Shown here: positions 1 to 8,571 of the stretch, piece after piece
Layout of the letters: each line of letters begins with the position of its first letter
Position numbering within the stretch: position 1 is the first letter of the stretch
NCBI RefSeq assembly: GCF_013391805.1
Contig: NZ_CP058364.1
Coordinates: 2,237,501-2,301,500, forward strand
Reading direction: 5' to 3'
From: Galbibacter sp. BG1
Lineage (GTDB): Bacteria > Bacteroidota > Bacteroidia > Flavobacteriales > Flavobacteriaceae
Length of the DNA stretch: 64,000 nt
Notes under the pieces: generated by a model
Databases searched by the model: none
What the model was told of the DNA's origin: nothing
What the model saw: the letters and a program-made list of their open reading frames with translations, nothing else
Program-made: the position numbers and the translations under genes

Positions 1-1822
<1,822 letters not shown>

Positions 1823-1835
1823 TATGTACAACAGT

Positions 1836-1862
1836 CCCCTTGCCTTTGCAAAGGGCAAGGGG
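1836..1862 (+). repeat. Hairpin just after 23S rRNA
   Basis: Near-perfect inverted repeat: a 12-base arm beginning CCCCTTGCC pairs with its complement ending GCAAGGGG with one bulged G and a two-base loop. It lies about 14 bases after the 23S end, so it could be a processing site or part of the same GC-rich repeat family as the following hairpins. Confidence 0.6.
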
Positions 1863-1943
1863 GCGCAAACTCTTTTAAATTCTGTACGTTTTTTCTCAAA
1901 TAGGTACTTTTCCAGTGTTTTTTTATCTCCATATGTTAACTTA

Positions 1944-2033
1944 TTAAAGGCCCCACCTGACCTCCCCCAAGGGGAGGGACAAGGGGAACATTATCCCGCC
2001 CCCCTCCTTTGGAGGGGCCGGGGGAGGCTTTAA
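1944..2033. repeat. Composite GC-rich inverted repeat in 23S-5S spacer
   Basis: Two perfect short hairpins, CCTCCCC/GGGGAGG (1961-1977, loop CAA) and CCCCTCC/GGAGGGG (2001-2017, loop TTT), are framed by outer arms that also pair: TTAAAG plus CCTCCCCC on the left against GGGGGAGG plus CTTTAA on the right. The whole unit can fold as a cruciform or nested stem. It is much richer in G+C than the surrounding DNA and resembles dispersed REP-like elements of Bacteroidota intergenic regions, which is inference from its look. Confidence 0.6.
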
Positions 2034-2035
2034 GA

Positions 2036-2147
<112 letters not shown>

Positions 2148-2174
2148 TTGCCTGCCAACGGCAGGTTTATACAC

Positions 2175-2212
2175 AATCCCGACTTCCGGATGGAACGTCG
2201 GGATTTTTTTTT
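2175..2212 (+). terminator. rrn operon terminator
   Basis: A perfect 9-base stem (AATCCCGAC at 2175-2183 and GTCGGGATT at 2197-2205) with a 13-base loop, followed by a run of T to 2212. It lies just after 5S rRNA and ends the rRNA operon. Confidence 0.85.
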
Positions 2213-2556
2213 GCCCCTTCCCGAAAGTTACGGGGGCACACATGGTGCCCTTGGGCACGGCAACTGGCCACTATCTTTCCTATATCCAAAGGATTATTGA
2301 GTAATCCTAGTATATACAATACGGTTTTTAGAGTATTCTTAAAATCCTTTTCTTCTTCGAAATGGGATCGGGTAAAAATTAGTTAAGAATACGGTCATGC
2401 ACTACTAAAGTGCGTTAATGAGGTAATCAGAAGGGAATCGTTCTAAATCTAAGCGATCTATAGGGTTATTTTTATTGTATATACAGATCAATTGTCTTGA
2501 AGCTTTTTTGTGTATAATTTCGAGTGTATATCATATGGTGCTTATCGAAGAGTTGC
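2213..2556. other. Gene-free stretch between rrn and pnp
   Basis: No supported coding region. The only structure I see is a small perfect hairpin GTGCCC/GGGCAC at 2245-2258. The rest is AT-rich and without a recognisable element; open frames here are short and have no family features. Confidence 0.5.
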
Positions 2557-2590
2557 AAAAAAAAGAGTCCGACGCAAAACGCCGGACTCT
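2557..2590 (-). terminator. pnp terminator
   Basis: Stem AGAGTCCG (2564-2571) pairing with CGGACTCT (2583-2590). Read on the minus strand it is followed by a run of at least seven T (the A run at 2557-2563). It lies just after the pnp stop codon. Confidence 0.85.
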
Positions 2591-2618
2591 CCCACACTTT
2601 AAAAATTAAATAAATTAT

Positions 2619-4835
2619 TTAATCTCTTCTCGGCTTTCTATCGCCTCTATTATCTCTAGATCTATTATCCCTGTTTCCATCTCTTTCACGTGGTGGTCTT
2701 TCCTTATAACCTTCCGGTTTTGGTAAAATTGCTTTACGGGATACTTTTTCTTTTCTCGTTTTAGGGTCTATACCGAAATATTTAACCTCAAATACATCAC
2801 CTAAGTTTACCACATCGGTAACATTGTCTGTACGTTCCCAAGCAAGTTCCGAGATATGTAATAAAACTTCGTTCCCCGGTGCTTCTGTATATTCTACAAC
2901 GGCACCGAAATCTAGCATTTTAATTACTTTAACCTCGTACACTTCACCTTTTTCCGGCTTGAAAGTGATCGAGTCGATTTTGGCCAATACAGCTTCGATA
3001 CCTTCGCTGCCAACTCCTAGAATTTCCACAATACCTTCCTCGGTAACAGGATCTTCATTGATAACAATTTCAGTATTTGTTTCTTTTTGAAGTTCTTGTA
3101 TTACTTTTCCACCAGGACCAATTAAAGCACCTATAAATTCATTAGGAATACGTCTAGTAACCATTTTAGGTGAATGCTCTTTTACATCTTTGTTTGGAGC
3201 TGCAATGGTGTCTGTTAATTTTTCTAAGATATGTAAACGTCCTTCGCGAGCTTGTTTTAGTGCATTCACTAAAATCTCATAGCTCAAACCTTTTACCTTA
3301 ATATCCATTTGGCAAGCAGTAATACCGTCTGCGGTACCTGTTACTTTAAAGTCCATATCTCCTAAATGATCTTCGTCACCTAAAATATCGGATAGAACTG
3401 CATATTTTCCAGAATCAGCGTCAGAAATTAATCCCATAGCGATACCAGAAACTGGTTTCTTTAATTGAACCCCAGCATCCATAAGGGCCATCGTTCCAGC
3501 ACATACTGTAGCCATAGAAGAAGAACCGTTAGATTCCAACACCTCTGAAACCACACGAACCGTGTAAGGACAGTCGTCTGGAACCATACCTTTTAAAGCA
3601 CGTTGAGCCAAATTCCCATGACCAACTTCACGACGGGAAGTACCACGAATTGGGCGTGCTTCCCCTGTTGAAAAAGGAGGGAAGTTGTAATGTAAATAGA
3701 AACGTTCTTCCCCTTCGAAAGATGGCATGTCTATTTGGTTGGCTTCCCGGCTGGTACCTAAGGTAACTGTAGCCAATGCTTGGGTTTCCCCACGTGTAAA
3801 TATAGAAGATCCATGGGTGGATGGTAGGTAGTCTACTTCACACCAAATAGGTCTAATTTCATTTGTTTTACGGCCGTCTAATCTCAAACCTTCATTAAGC
3901 GTTAAATCTCTAACAGCTGCTTTTTCTGCTTTGCTGTAGTATTTGGATATTAGATCGCCAAATTCTTCTTGTTCCTCTTCAGAAAAGGAAGCAATTATTT
4001 CTTCTTTAATTTCTCCAAATGCGGCACCTCTTTCATGTTTTGAAGATCCAGCTTTTGCGACAGCATAAACTTTGTCGTAAGCCATTTTATGAACTTTTTC
4101 TTCTAAATCCTCATCTTCATTCTCAGGTTCGTATTCTCGAGTTTCTTTTTTACCAAACGCTTCAGCTAATTTTACTTGAGCAGCACATTGAACTTTAATG
4201 GCTTCGTGCGCAAACTTAATTGCCTCAGCCATTTCTTCTTCAGAAATCTCATCCATTTCACCCTCTACCATCATCACAGAATCTGCGGAAGCTCCAATCA
4301 TCATATCGATGTCAGATTCCAATAACTGGGCTCTTGTTGGGTTGATGATAAATTCACCATTTACACGACCAACCCTTACTTCAGAAATAGCACATTCGAA
4401 AGGTAAGTCGGATAATTGAATAGCTGCAGATGCGGCTAATCCTGCCATGGCGTCTGGCATAACGTCTTCATCATGAGACATTAATTGAATCATCACCTGT
4501 GTTTCAGCGTGATAATCTTTTGGGAATAATGGACGTAATACACGGTCTACTAATCGCATGGTTAGTACTTCGCCGTCACTGGGTCTGGCTTCTCTTTTAA
4601 AGAACCCTCCAGGATATCTTCCGGCAGCGGCAAATTTTTCTCTGTAATCTACCGTTAATGGCAAAAAGTCTACATCAGATTGTTTGTAGTTGGAAACAAC
4701 AGTACATAAAAGCATGCATTTTCCAGATTGTACCACAACACTTCCGTGTGCCTGTTTTGCTAGTTTCCCAGTTTCAAGAGTAATGGTTCTACCATCTCCC
4801 AAATCAATAATTTCTTGTTTTACTTCAGGAATCAT
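2619..4835 (-). CDS. pnp: Polyribonucleotide nucleotidyltransferase (PNPase)
   Basis: 3'-5' phosphorolytic exoribonuclease that degrades mRNA in the cytoplasm, releasing nucleoside diphosphates. The 738 residues show two RNase PH-like halves (the first with [21 protein letters not shown]-type sequence near residues 78-98, the second with [12 protein letters not shown] and [14 protein letters not shown]), a KH domain with the [10 protein letters not shown] loop, and an S1 domain ([20 protein letters not shown]). The C-terminus is a 25-residue Arg/Asp/Asn-rich tail, probably disordered RNA-binding sequence. Length fits the family. rpsO lies upstream on the same strand as in E. coli, but a terminator separates them. 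Two hairpins lie in the leader. Confidence 0.98.
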   Translation of the reverse strand: MIPEVKQEIIDLGDGRTITLETGKLAKQAHGSVVVQSGKCMLLCTVVSNYKQSDVDFLPLTVDYREKFAAAGRYPGGFFKREARPSDGEVLTMRLVDRVLRPLFPKDYHAETQVMIQLMSHDEDVMPDAMAGLAASAAIQLSDLPFECAISEVRVGRVNGEFIINPTRAQLLESDIDMMIGASADSVMMVEGEMDEISEEEMAEAIKFAHEAIKVQCAAQVKLAEAFGKKETREYEPENEDEDLEEKVHKMAYDKVYAVAKAGSSKHERGAAFGEIKEEIIASFSEEEQEEFGDLISKYYSKAEKAAVRDLTLNEGLRLDGRKTNEIRPIWCEVDYLPSTHGSSIFTRGETQALATVTLGTSREANQIDMPSFEGEERFYLHYNFPPFSTGEARPIRGTSRREVGHGNLAQRALKGMVPDDCPYTVRVVSEVLESNGSSSMATVCAGTMALMDAGVQLKKPVSGIAMGLISDADSGKYAVLSDILGDEDHLGDMDFKVTGTADGITACQMDIKVKGLSYEILVNALKQAREGRLHILEKLTDTIAAPNKDVKEHSPKMVTRRIPNEFIGALIGPGGKVIQELQKETNTEIVINEDPVTEEGIVEILGVGSEGIEAVLAKIDSITFKPEKGEVYEVKVIKMLDFGAVVEYTEAPGNEVLLHISELAWERTDNVTDVVNLGDVFEVKYFGIDPKTRKEKVSRKAILPKPEGYKERPPRERDGNRDNRSRDNRGDRKPRRD

Positions 4836-4850
4836 AAAGTTTTTAATTTA

Positions 4851-4897
4851 CCTGCAAATGCAGGGAGTTAAACAATGGGTTTCCGCGCATGGCGGAA
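4851..4897 (-). promoter_or_regulatory. Two hairpins in the pnp leader
   Basis: Perfect stem CCTGCA/TGCAGG (4851-4864, loop AA) and stem TTCCGC/GCGGAA (4881-4897, five-base loop) lie 16 to 62 bases upstream of the pnp ATG. In E. coli PNPase represses its own message through a leader stem-loop cut by RNase III; a similar role here is inference only. Confidence 0.4.
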
Positions 4898-5105
4898 GTA
4901 GTTGTGTTGTTGTTGCCCAATGAAAAACTATTAATTTTAAGCTTTTTTGTCCACCAAGTGGATCTGTATTTCAGAAACTTATAATGAAATAAGTAATTGA
5001 TTTATTTATAAGTGCTAAAGGTAGTAATTATAGTTGTATCTGCGGTAAGAAATTAACTGTCAGATTGTTTTTAGGGGCGAGCCTTTTGGGAAGGGATGCT
5101 TAAAA

Positions 5106-5135
5106 ACAAAAAAAAAGGGAGCAATTTGCTCCCTT
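5106..5135 (-). terminator. rpsO terminator
   Basis: Stem AAGGGAGCAA (5115-5124) with TTGCTCCCTT (5126-5135). The long A run on the plus strand gives a T run after the stem on the minus strand. It lies between rpsO and pnp and so partly separates their transcription. The rest of the roughly 300-base rpsO-pnp gap holds only the pnp leader hairpins. Confidence 0.85.
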
Positions 5136-5140
5136 ATGTC

Positions 5141-5410
5141 TTACTTTCTTAATCCTAATTCTTTGATGATCGCACGATATCTTTCAATATCCTTCTTCTT
5201 CAAATAATCAAGTAGGCTTCTTCTTTTACCTACTAATCTAACTAGGGAACGCTCTGTGTTGAAATCTTTACGATTCTTTTTTAAGTGTCCTGTTAGGTGA
5301 TCAATTCTGTGAGTGAACAATGCAATTTGTCCTTCTGCAGATCCGGTGTTGTTTTCGTCACCAGCATATTTTTTAAATATGTCTGCTTTTACTTCTTTAG
5401 CTAAATACAT
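5141..5410 (-). CDS. rpsO: 30S ribosomal protein S15
   Basis: Primary 16S rRNA-binding protein of the small subunit platform. The 89 residues are the normal family length and contain the S15 signature: GSAEGQIALFTHRIDHLTGHL in the middle (residues 23-43) followed by RKDFNTERSLVRLVGKRRSLLDYLKKKD. The ATG at 5408-5410 gives the usual N-terminus. It is followed by its own terminator and then by pnp. A TAnnTTTG promoter element lies about 55 bases upstream, shared back to back with the promoter of the lipoprotein gene on the other strand. Confidence 0.98.
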   Translation of the reverse strand: MYLAKEVKADIFKKYAGDENNTGSAEGQIALFTHRIDHLTGHLKKNRKDFNTERSLVRLVGKRRSLLDYLKKKDIERYRAIIKELGLRK

Positions 5411-5465
5411 GCCAATATTATTTAAATGATTCTTATGTATTTGATAGGTTTTCTATCATCGGGCG

Positions 5466-5473
5466 CAAAGATA
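5466..5473 (-). promoter_or_regulatory. -7 promoter element for rpsO
   Basis: On the minus strand reads TATCTTTG, matching the Bacteroidota -7 consensus TAnnTTTG, about 55 bases before the rpsO start. No good -33 TTTG is seen. Confidence 0.5.
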
Positions 5474-5508
5474 ACAATTTTTTAGGATATTCTACGTTTT
5501 AGTACTAT

Positions 5509-5516
5509 TATATTTG
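5509..5516 (+). promoter_or_regulatory. -7 promoter element for lipoprotein gene
   Basis: Reads TATATTTG, matching TAnnTTTG, 43 bases before the ATG at 5560. No clear -33 element. Confidence 0.5.
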
Positions 5517-5559
5517 TACCCAATATAAACCTATTTATTAATAAATAAATTTAAATCTT

Positions 5560-6423
5560 ATGAAATCAATTTGGAGAAATGCATTAATGATTTTAATACC
5601 CGCTACTACATTAATTGTTTCTTGTAATGATGATTCTAATAACGATGTAAACAACCCTCAAACGGAAGCCCTAAGTCCACAGGAGGTGAAAACAACCATG
5701 GAAGCTACTCAGCTTTCGGAAGATATTGATAATATCGTGAATGTGGTTTCCGGTTCTGGCTTGGAAGAAGGTGGCACAGCTAGCAAAAGTACGTTGGCCG
5801 CTAAAGGTTGGCTGCCAGAGTGTCTTACCGTTACTACCCAATCTACTAGCGATAGTTTTATGGCTACGTTAGATTTTGGTGAAGGTTGTGAAATGCCAGA
5901 TGGTAAAATGTTGGCAGGGAAACTTATGATGAGTACCGCAAATAATGCCGACTCCACTTCTTTTATGAATAATTCTGAAGTAACTTTTGAAAACTTTATG
6001 GTAGATACTGTTACCGTAAACGGTACGAAATCTTTCGAAAATGTTTTTGAGGAAGGTCAAGATCCTAAGTCGATGGTTAACACCGATGTTACTTTTGCTT
6101 ATCAAGACGAAACCACTTTGGATTATTCTTCGGAGCAGACCCGTGTTTGGGTGGAAGGTTATGACACCCAAGAATGGTTAAAAAGTGCTTTTGAAATTAC
6201 TGGAACTGCCAGTTTAACAACACGTGATGGGGTAACCTATAACGCGGAAGCTACTACGCCATTGAGAGCGGAACTTTTTTGCTCATACTTGGTAAGTGGA
6301 GTTTTAAGAATTACCAGTGAAGACGCCATGGCCGATTTAGATTACGGTGATGGAGAATGTGATGACAAAGCCACTGTAACTGGACCTAATGGAAATTCAG
6401 TAGAAATAGTATTGGAGAAATAG
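5560..6423 (+). CDS. Lipoprotein of unknown function with repeated DxGxGC motif
   Basis: 287 residues beginning with a lipoprotein signal peptide ending LIVSC (Cys22), followed by an Asp/Asn-rich linker, so an outer-membrane or surface lipoprotein is expected. No enzyme motif is recognised. Two segments look alike: one with ATLDFGEGCEMPDGK (about residues 105-120) and one with ADLDYGDGECDDKA near the C-terminus, each a D-[FY]-G-[ED]-G motif next to Cys. This suggests a duplicated beta-rich domain. It stands alone between divergent rpsO and convergent accD and has its own promoter element and a shared bidirectional terminator. Function unknown. Confidence 0.85.
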   Translation: MKSIWRNALMILIPATTLIVSCNDDSNNDVNNPQTEALSPQEVKTTMEATQLSEDIDNIVNVVSGSGLEEGGTASKSTLAAKGWLPECLTVTTQSTSDSFMATLDFGEGCEMPDGKMLAGKLMMSTANNADSTSFMNNSEVTFENFMVDTVTVNGTKSFENVFEEGQDPKSMVNTDVTFAYQDETTLDYSSEQTRVWVEGYDTQEWLKSAFEITGTASLTTRDGVTYNAEATTPLRAELFCSYLVSGVLRITSEDAMADLDYGDGECDDKATVTGPNGNSVEIVLEK

Positions 6424-6450
6424 TTTTTTCGATACTCTCAGAATATAAAA

Positions 6451-6483
6451 AATCCGTAAGGCGAAAGCTTTACGGATTTTTTT
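6451..6483. terminator. Bidirectional terminator between lipoprotein gene and accD
   Basis: Stem AATCCGTAA (6451-6459) with TTACGGATT (6470-6478), T run after it on the plus strand and A run before it, so it can serve both convergent genes. Confidence 0.85.
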
Positions 6484-6507
6484 ATAAATATGAACTACCA
6501 AAAGAGT

Positions 6508-7365
6508 TTACGCTCTAATAGGTTGGTTTTGTATGAGATCGATATATTGATTGATCTTGTTTTTTAAATCTCTTCTGTGGGTTATAAAATCTAAAAACCC
6601 GTGCTCCAGTAAAAATTCTGAAGTTTGGAAATTGTCTGGAAGATCTTTACCGGTAGCTTCTTTTACTACTCGAGGACCCGCAAAACCAATTAAAGCACCC
6701 GGTTCTGCAATATTTATATCCCCCAACATGGCATAAGATGCTGTAGTTCCCCCCGTTGTTGGATCGGTACATAAAGAAATATAAGGTATCCCAAGATCGG
6801 AAAGTTGCGCTAATTTGGCTGAAGTTTTAGCCAATTGCATTAAAGATAAGGCAGCTTCCATCATTCGGGCACCACCAGATTTGGAAATCATTAAAAATGG
6901 AATTTTCTTTTTAATGGAATAATCGATTGCCCTGGCTATTTTCTCACCAACAACACTTCCCATAGAACCACCAATAAATGCAAAATCCATGCTGGCGATT
7001 ACAATATCTTTCCCTTTAGATTTTCCAACTGCCGTTCTAACCGCATCTTTTAGATTGGTTTTTTCTTGCGCTTGCTTTAATCTGTCAGAATATTTCTTGG
7101 TGTCAACAAAATTTAATGGGTCTTTAGATTCTAAGTTTGTATCTAACTCCTTAAACTTGTTATCATCGAATAAAATGGAGAAATATTCTTTACTACCAAT
7201 TCGTACATGGTAATCGTCTTCTGGACTTACATAAAAGTTTTTAGCGAGTTCGTCGGTTTCTACAATTTTTCCCGTAGGGGATTTATACCAAAGTCCTTTA
7301 GGAGTGTCTTTTTTTTCTTCCGTAGAGGTTTGTATACCTTTTTCTTTTCTCTTGAACCAAGTCAT
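6508..7365 (-). CDS. accD: Acetyl-CoA carboxylase, carboxyltransferase subunit beta
   Basis: Transfers the carboxyl group from biotin to acetyl-CoA in the first step of fatty acid synthesis, as a heterotetramer with AccA. The 285 residues contain the crotonase-fold core: [19 protein letters not shown], the [11 protein letters not shown] oxyanion segment and [16 protein letters not shown], then GFAGPRVV. The N-terminal zinc-ribbon region is present by alignment (LWYKSPTG at 25-32 and FYVSPEDD at 44-51), but all four zinc cysteines of the E. coli protein are replaced by Ser, Thr/Gly, Ser and Asp, so no zinc should bind. It lies downstream of fbaA on the same strand with a strong hairpin between them. 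Confidence 0.97.
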   Translation of the reverse strand: MTWFKRKEKGIQTSTEEKKDTPKGLWYKSPTGKIVETDELAKNFYVSPEDDYHVRIGSKEYFSILFDDNKFKELDTNLESKDPLNFVDTKKYSDRLKQAQEKTNLKDAVRTAVGKSKGKDIVIASMDFAFIGGSMGSVVGEKIARAIDYSIKKKIPFLMISKSGGARMMEAALSLMQLAKTSAKLAQLSDLGIPYISLCTDPTTGGTTASYAMLGDINIAEPGALIGFAGPRVVKEATGKDLPDNFQTSEFLLEHGFLDFITHRRDLKNKINQYIDLIQNQPIRA

Positions 7366-7380
7366 ATTCTTACTGTATTT

Positions 7381-7419
7381 AAAAGAACATCCTGAAGATT
7401 AAAGATAACCTTCAGGATG
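7381..7419 (-). terminator. Hairpin between fbaA and accD
   Basis: A perfect 10-base stem, CATCCTGAAG (7388-7397) and CTTCAGGATG (7410-7419), followed on the minus strand by a T-rich stretch. It can end fbaA transcription or act as an attenuator, since it sits only about 16 bases upstream of the accD ATG. Confidence 0.6.
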
Positions 7420-7431
7420 CATAATCAGTTT

Positions 7432-8499
7432 TTATAACGTATTTACATTATTAAGATCTTCAAAAGCCTTTTTAAGTCGGGTAACAAAAGTTTTTTCACC
7501 TTCTCTAACCCAAACTCTTGGATCGTAATGTTTTTTATTAGGGACATCTGCACCTTCTGGATTACCAATTTGAGATTTTAAGTAATCTGCCTTAGCATCC
7601 ATATAATCTCTTATTCCTTCTAAATAAGCGTATTGAAGATCGGTATCGATATTCATTTTAATAACGCCGTAGCTAATTCCTTCCCTTATTTCTTCAACGG
7701 TAGAACCAGATCCTCCGTGGAAAACAAAATCGATGGAGTTATGCTCCAGTCCGTATTTTTCTGAAACGTACTCTTGAGAGTTTTTAAGAATTTTTGGAGT
7801 AAGCTTTACATTTCCAGGCTTGTAAACCCCATGTACATTTCCAAAAGCGGCAGCAATGGTAAATCTAGGAGAGATTTTAGAAAGCTCTTCGTAAGCATAA
7901 GCTACTTCTTCTGGTTGTGTATATAATTTTGAGTCGTCTACATCTGTATTATCAACTCCGTCTTCTTCACCACCTGTAATCCCTAATTCAATCTCTAAAG
8001 TCATATCCATTTTGCTCATGCGTGCAAGATATTCCTTACAGATTTCCATATTTTCTTCGATAGGTTCTTCCGAAAGGTCTATCATATGGGAGCTAAAAAG
8101 TGATTTTCCGTTTACTTTGTAGAACTCTTCACTGGCATCCAATAATCCATCGATCCAAGGCAATAGTTTTTTCGCACAATGATCGGTATGTAAAATTACA
8201 GGAACACCATATTTTTCTGCCAAGGCATGAACGTGCTTAGCGCCTGCAACTGCTCCCGCAATGGCCGCTTGTTGATTTTCATTGGAAAGTCCTTTTCCAG
8301 CATTAAACTGTGCGCCACCATTAGAAAACTGAATGATTACTGGAGCATTTAATTCTGCAGCGGTTTCTAAAACAGCGTTTATACTGCTGCTTCCAATTAC
8401 GTTTACTGCAGGAAGTGCAAATCCTTTCTCTTTGGCATAGTTAAAGATATTTTGTACTTCATCTCCTGTGGCTACACCTGGTTTAATGTTATGACTCAT
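7432..8499 (-). CDS. fbaA: Class II fructose-bisphosphate aldolase
   Basis: Zinc-dependent cleavage of fructose 1,6-bisphosphate into glyceraldehyde 3-phosphate and dihydroxyacetone phosphate in glycolysis and gluconeogenesis. The 355 residues match the E. coli FbaA type in length. The metal-binding segment VILHTDHCAKK has Asp106 and His107; the catalytic loop LEIELGITGGEEDGVDN and the C-terminal phosphate-binding part FVFHGGSGST and IKMNIDTDLQYAY are also seen. A TAAATTTG promoter element on the minus strand lies 14-21 bases before the ATG. accD follows after a hairpin. Confidence 0.97.
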   Translation of the reverse strand: MSHNIKPGVATGDEVQNIFNYAKEKGFALPAVNVIGSSSINAVLETAAELNAPVIIQFSNGGAQFNAGKGLSNENQQAAIAGAVAGAKHVHALAEKYGVPVILHTDHCAKKLLPWIDGLLDASEEFYKVNGKSLFSSHMIDLSEEPIEENMEICKEYLARMSKMDMTLEIELGITGGEEDGVDNTDVDDSKLYTQPEEVAYAYEELSKISPRFTIAAAFGNVHGVYKPGNVKLTPKILKNSQEYVSEKYGLEHNSIDFVFHGGSGSTVEEIREGISYGVIKMNIDTDLQYAYLEGIRDYMDAKADYLKSQIGNPEGADVPNKKHYDPRVWVREGEKTFVTRLKKAFEDLNNVNTL

Positions 8500-8512
8500 A
8501 AAATTTAAGTTT

Positions 8513-8520
8513 CAAATTTA
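8513..8520 (-). promoter_or_regulatory. -7 promoter element for fbaA
   Basis: Minus strand TAAATTTG, matching TAnnTTTG, immediately upstream of fbaA. It would give a very short leader. Confidence 0.4.
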
Positions 8521-8571
8521 TATTTAGTTGTTTTATATAATGCGTTTGCAAAAATAATAAATTTAGCTCGC

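Noticed and set aside
5560-6423. Overlapping open frames on the minus strand within the lipoprotein gene (5709-5957, 5869-6171)
   Set aside because: They are antisense shadows without signal peptide or family motif, while the plus-strand frame has a promoter element, lipobox and terminator.
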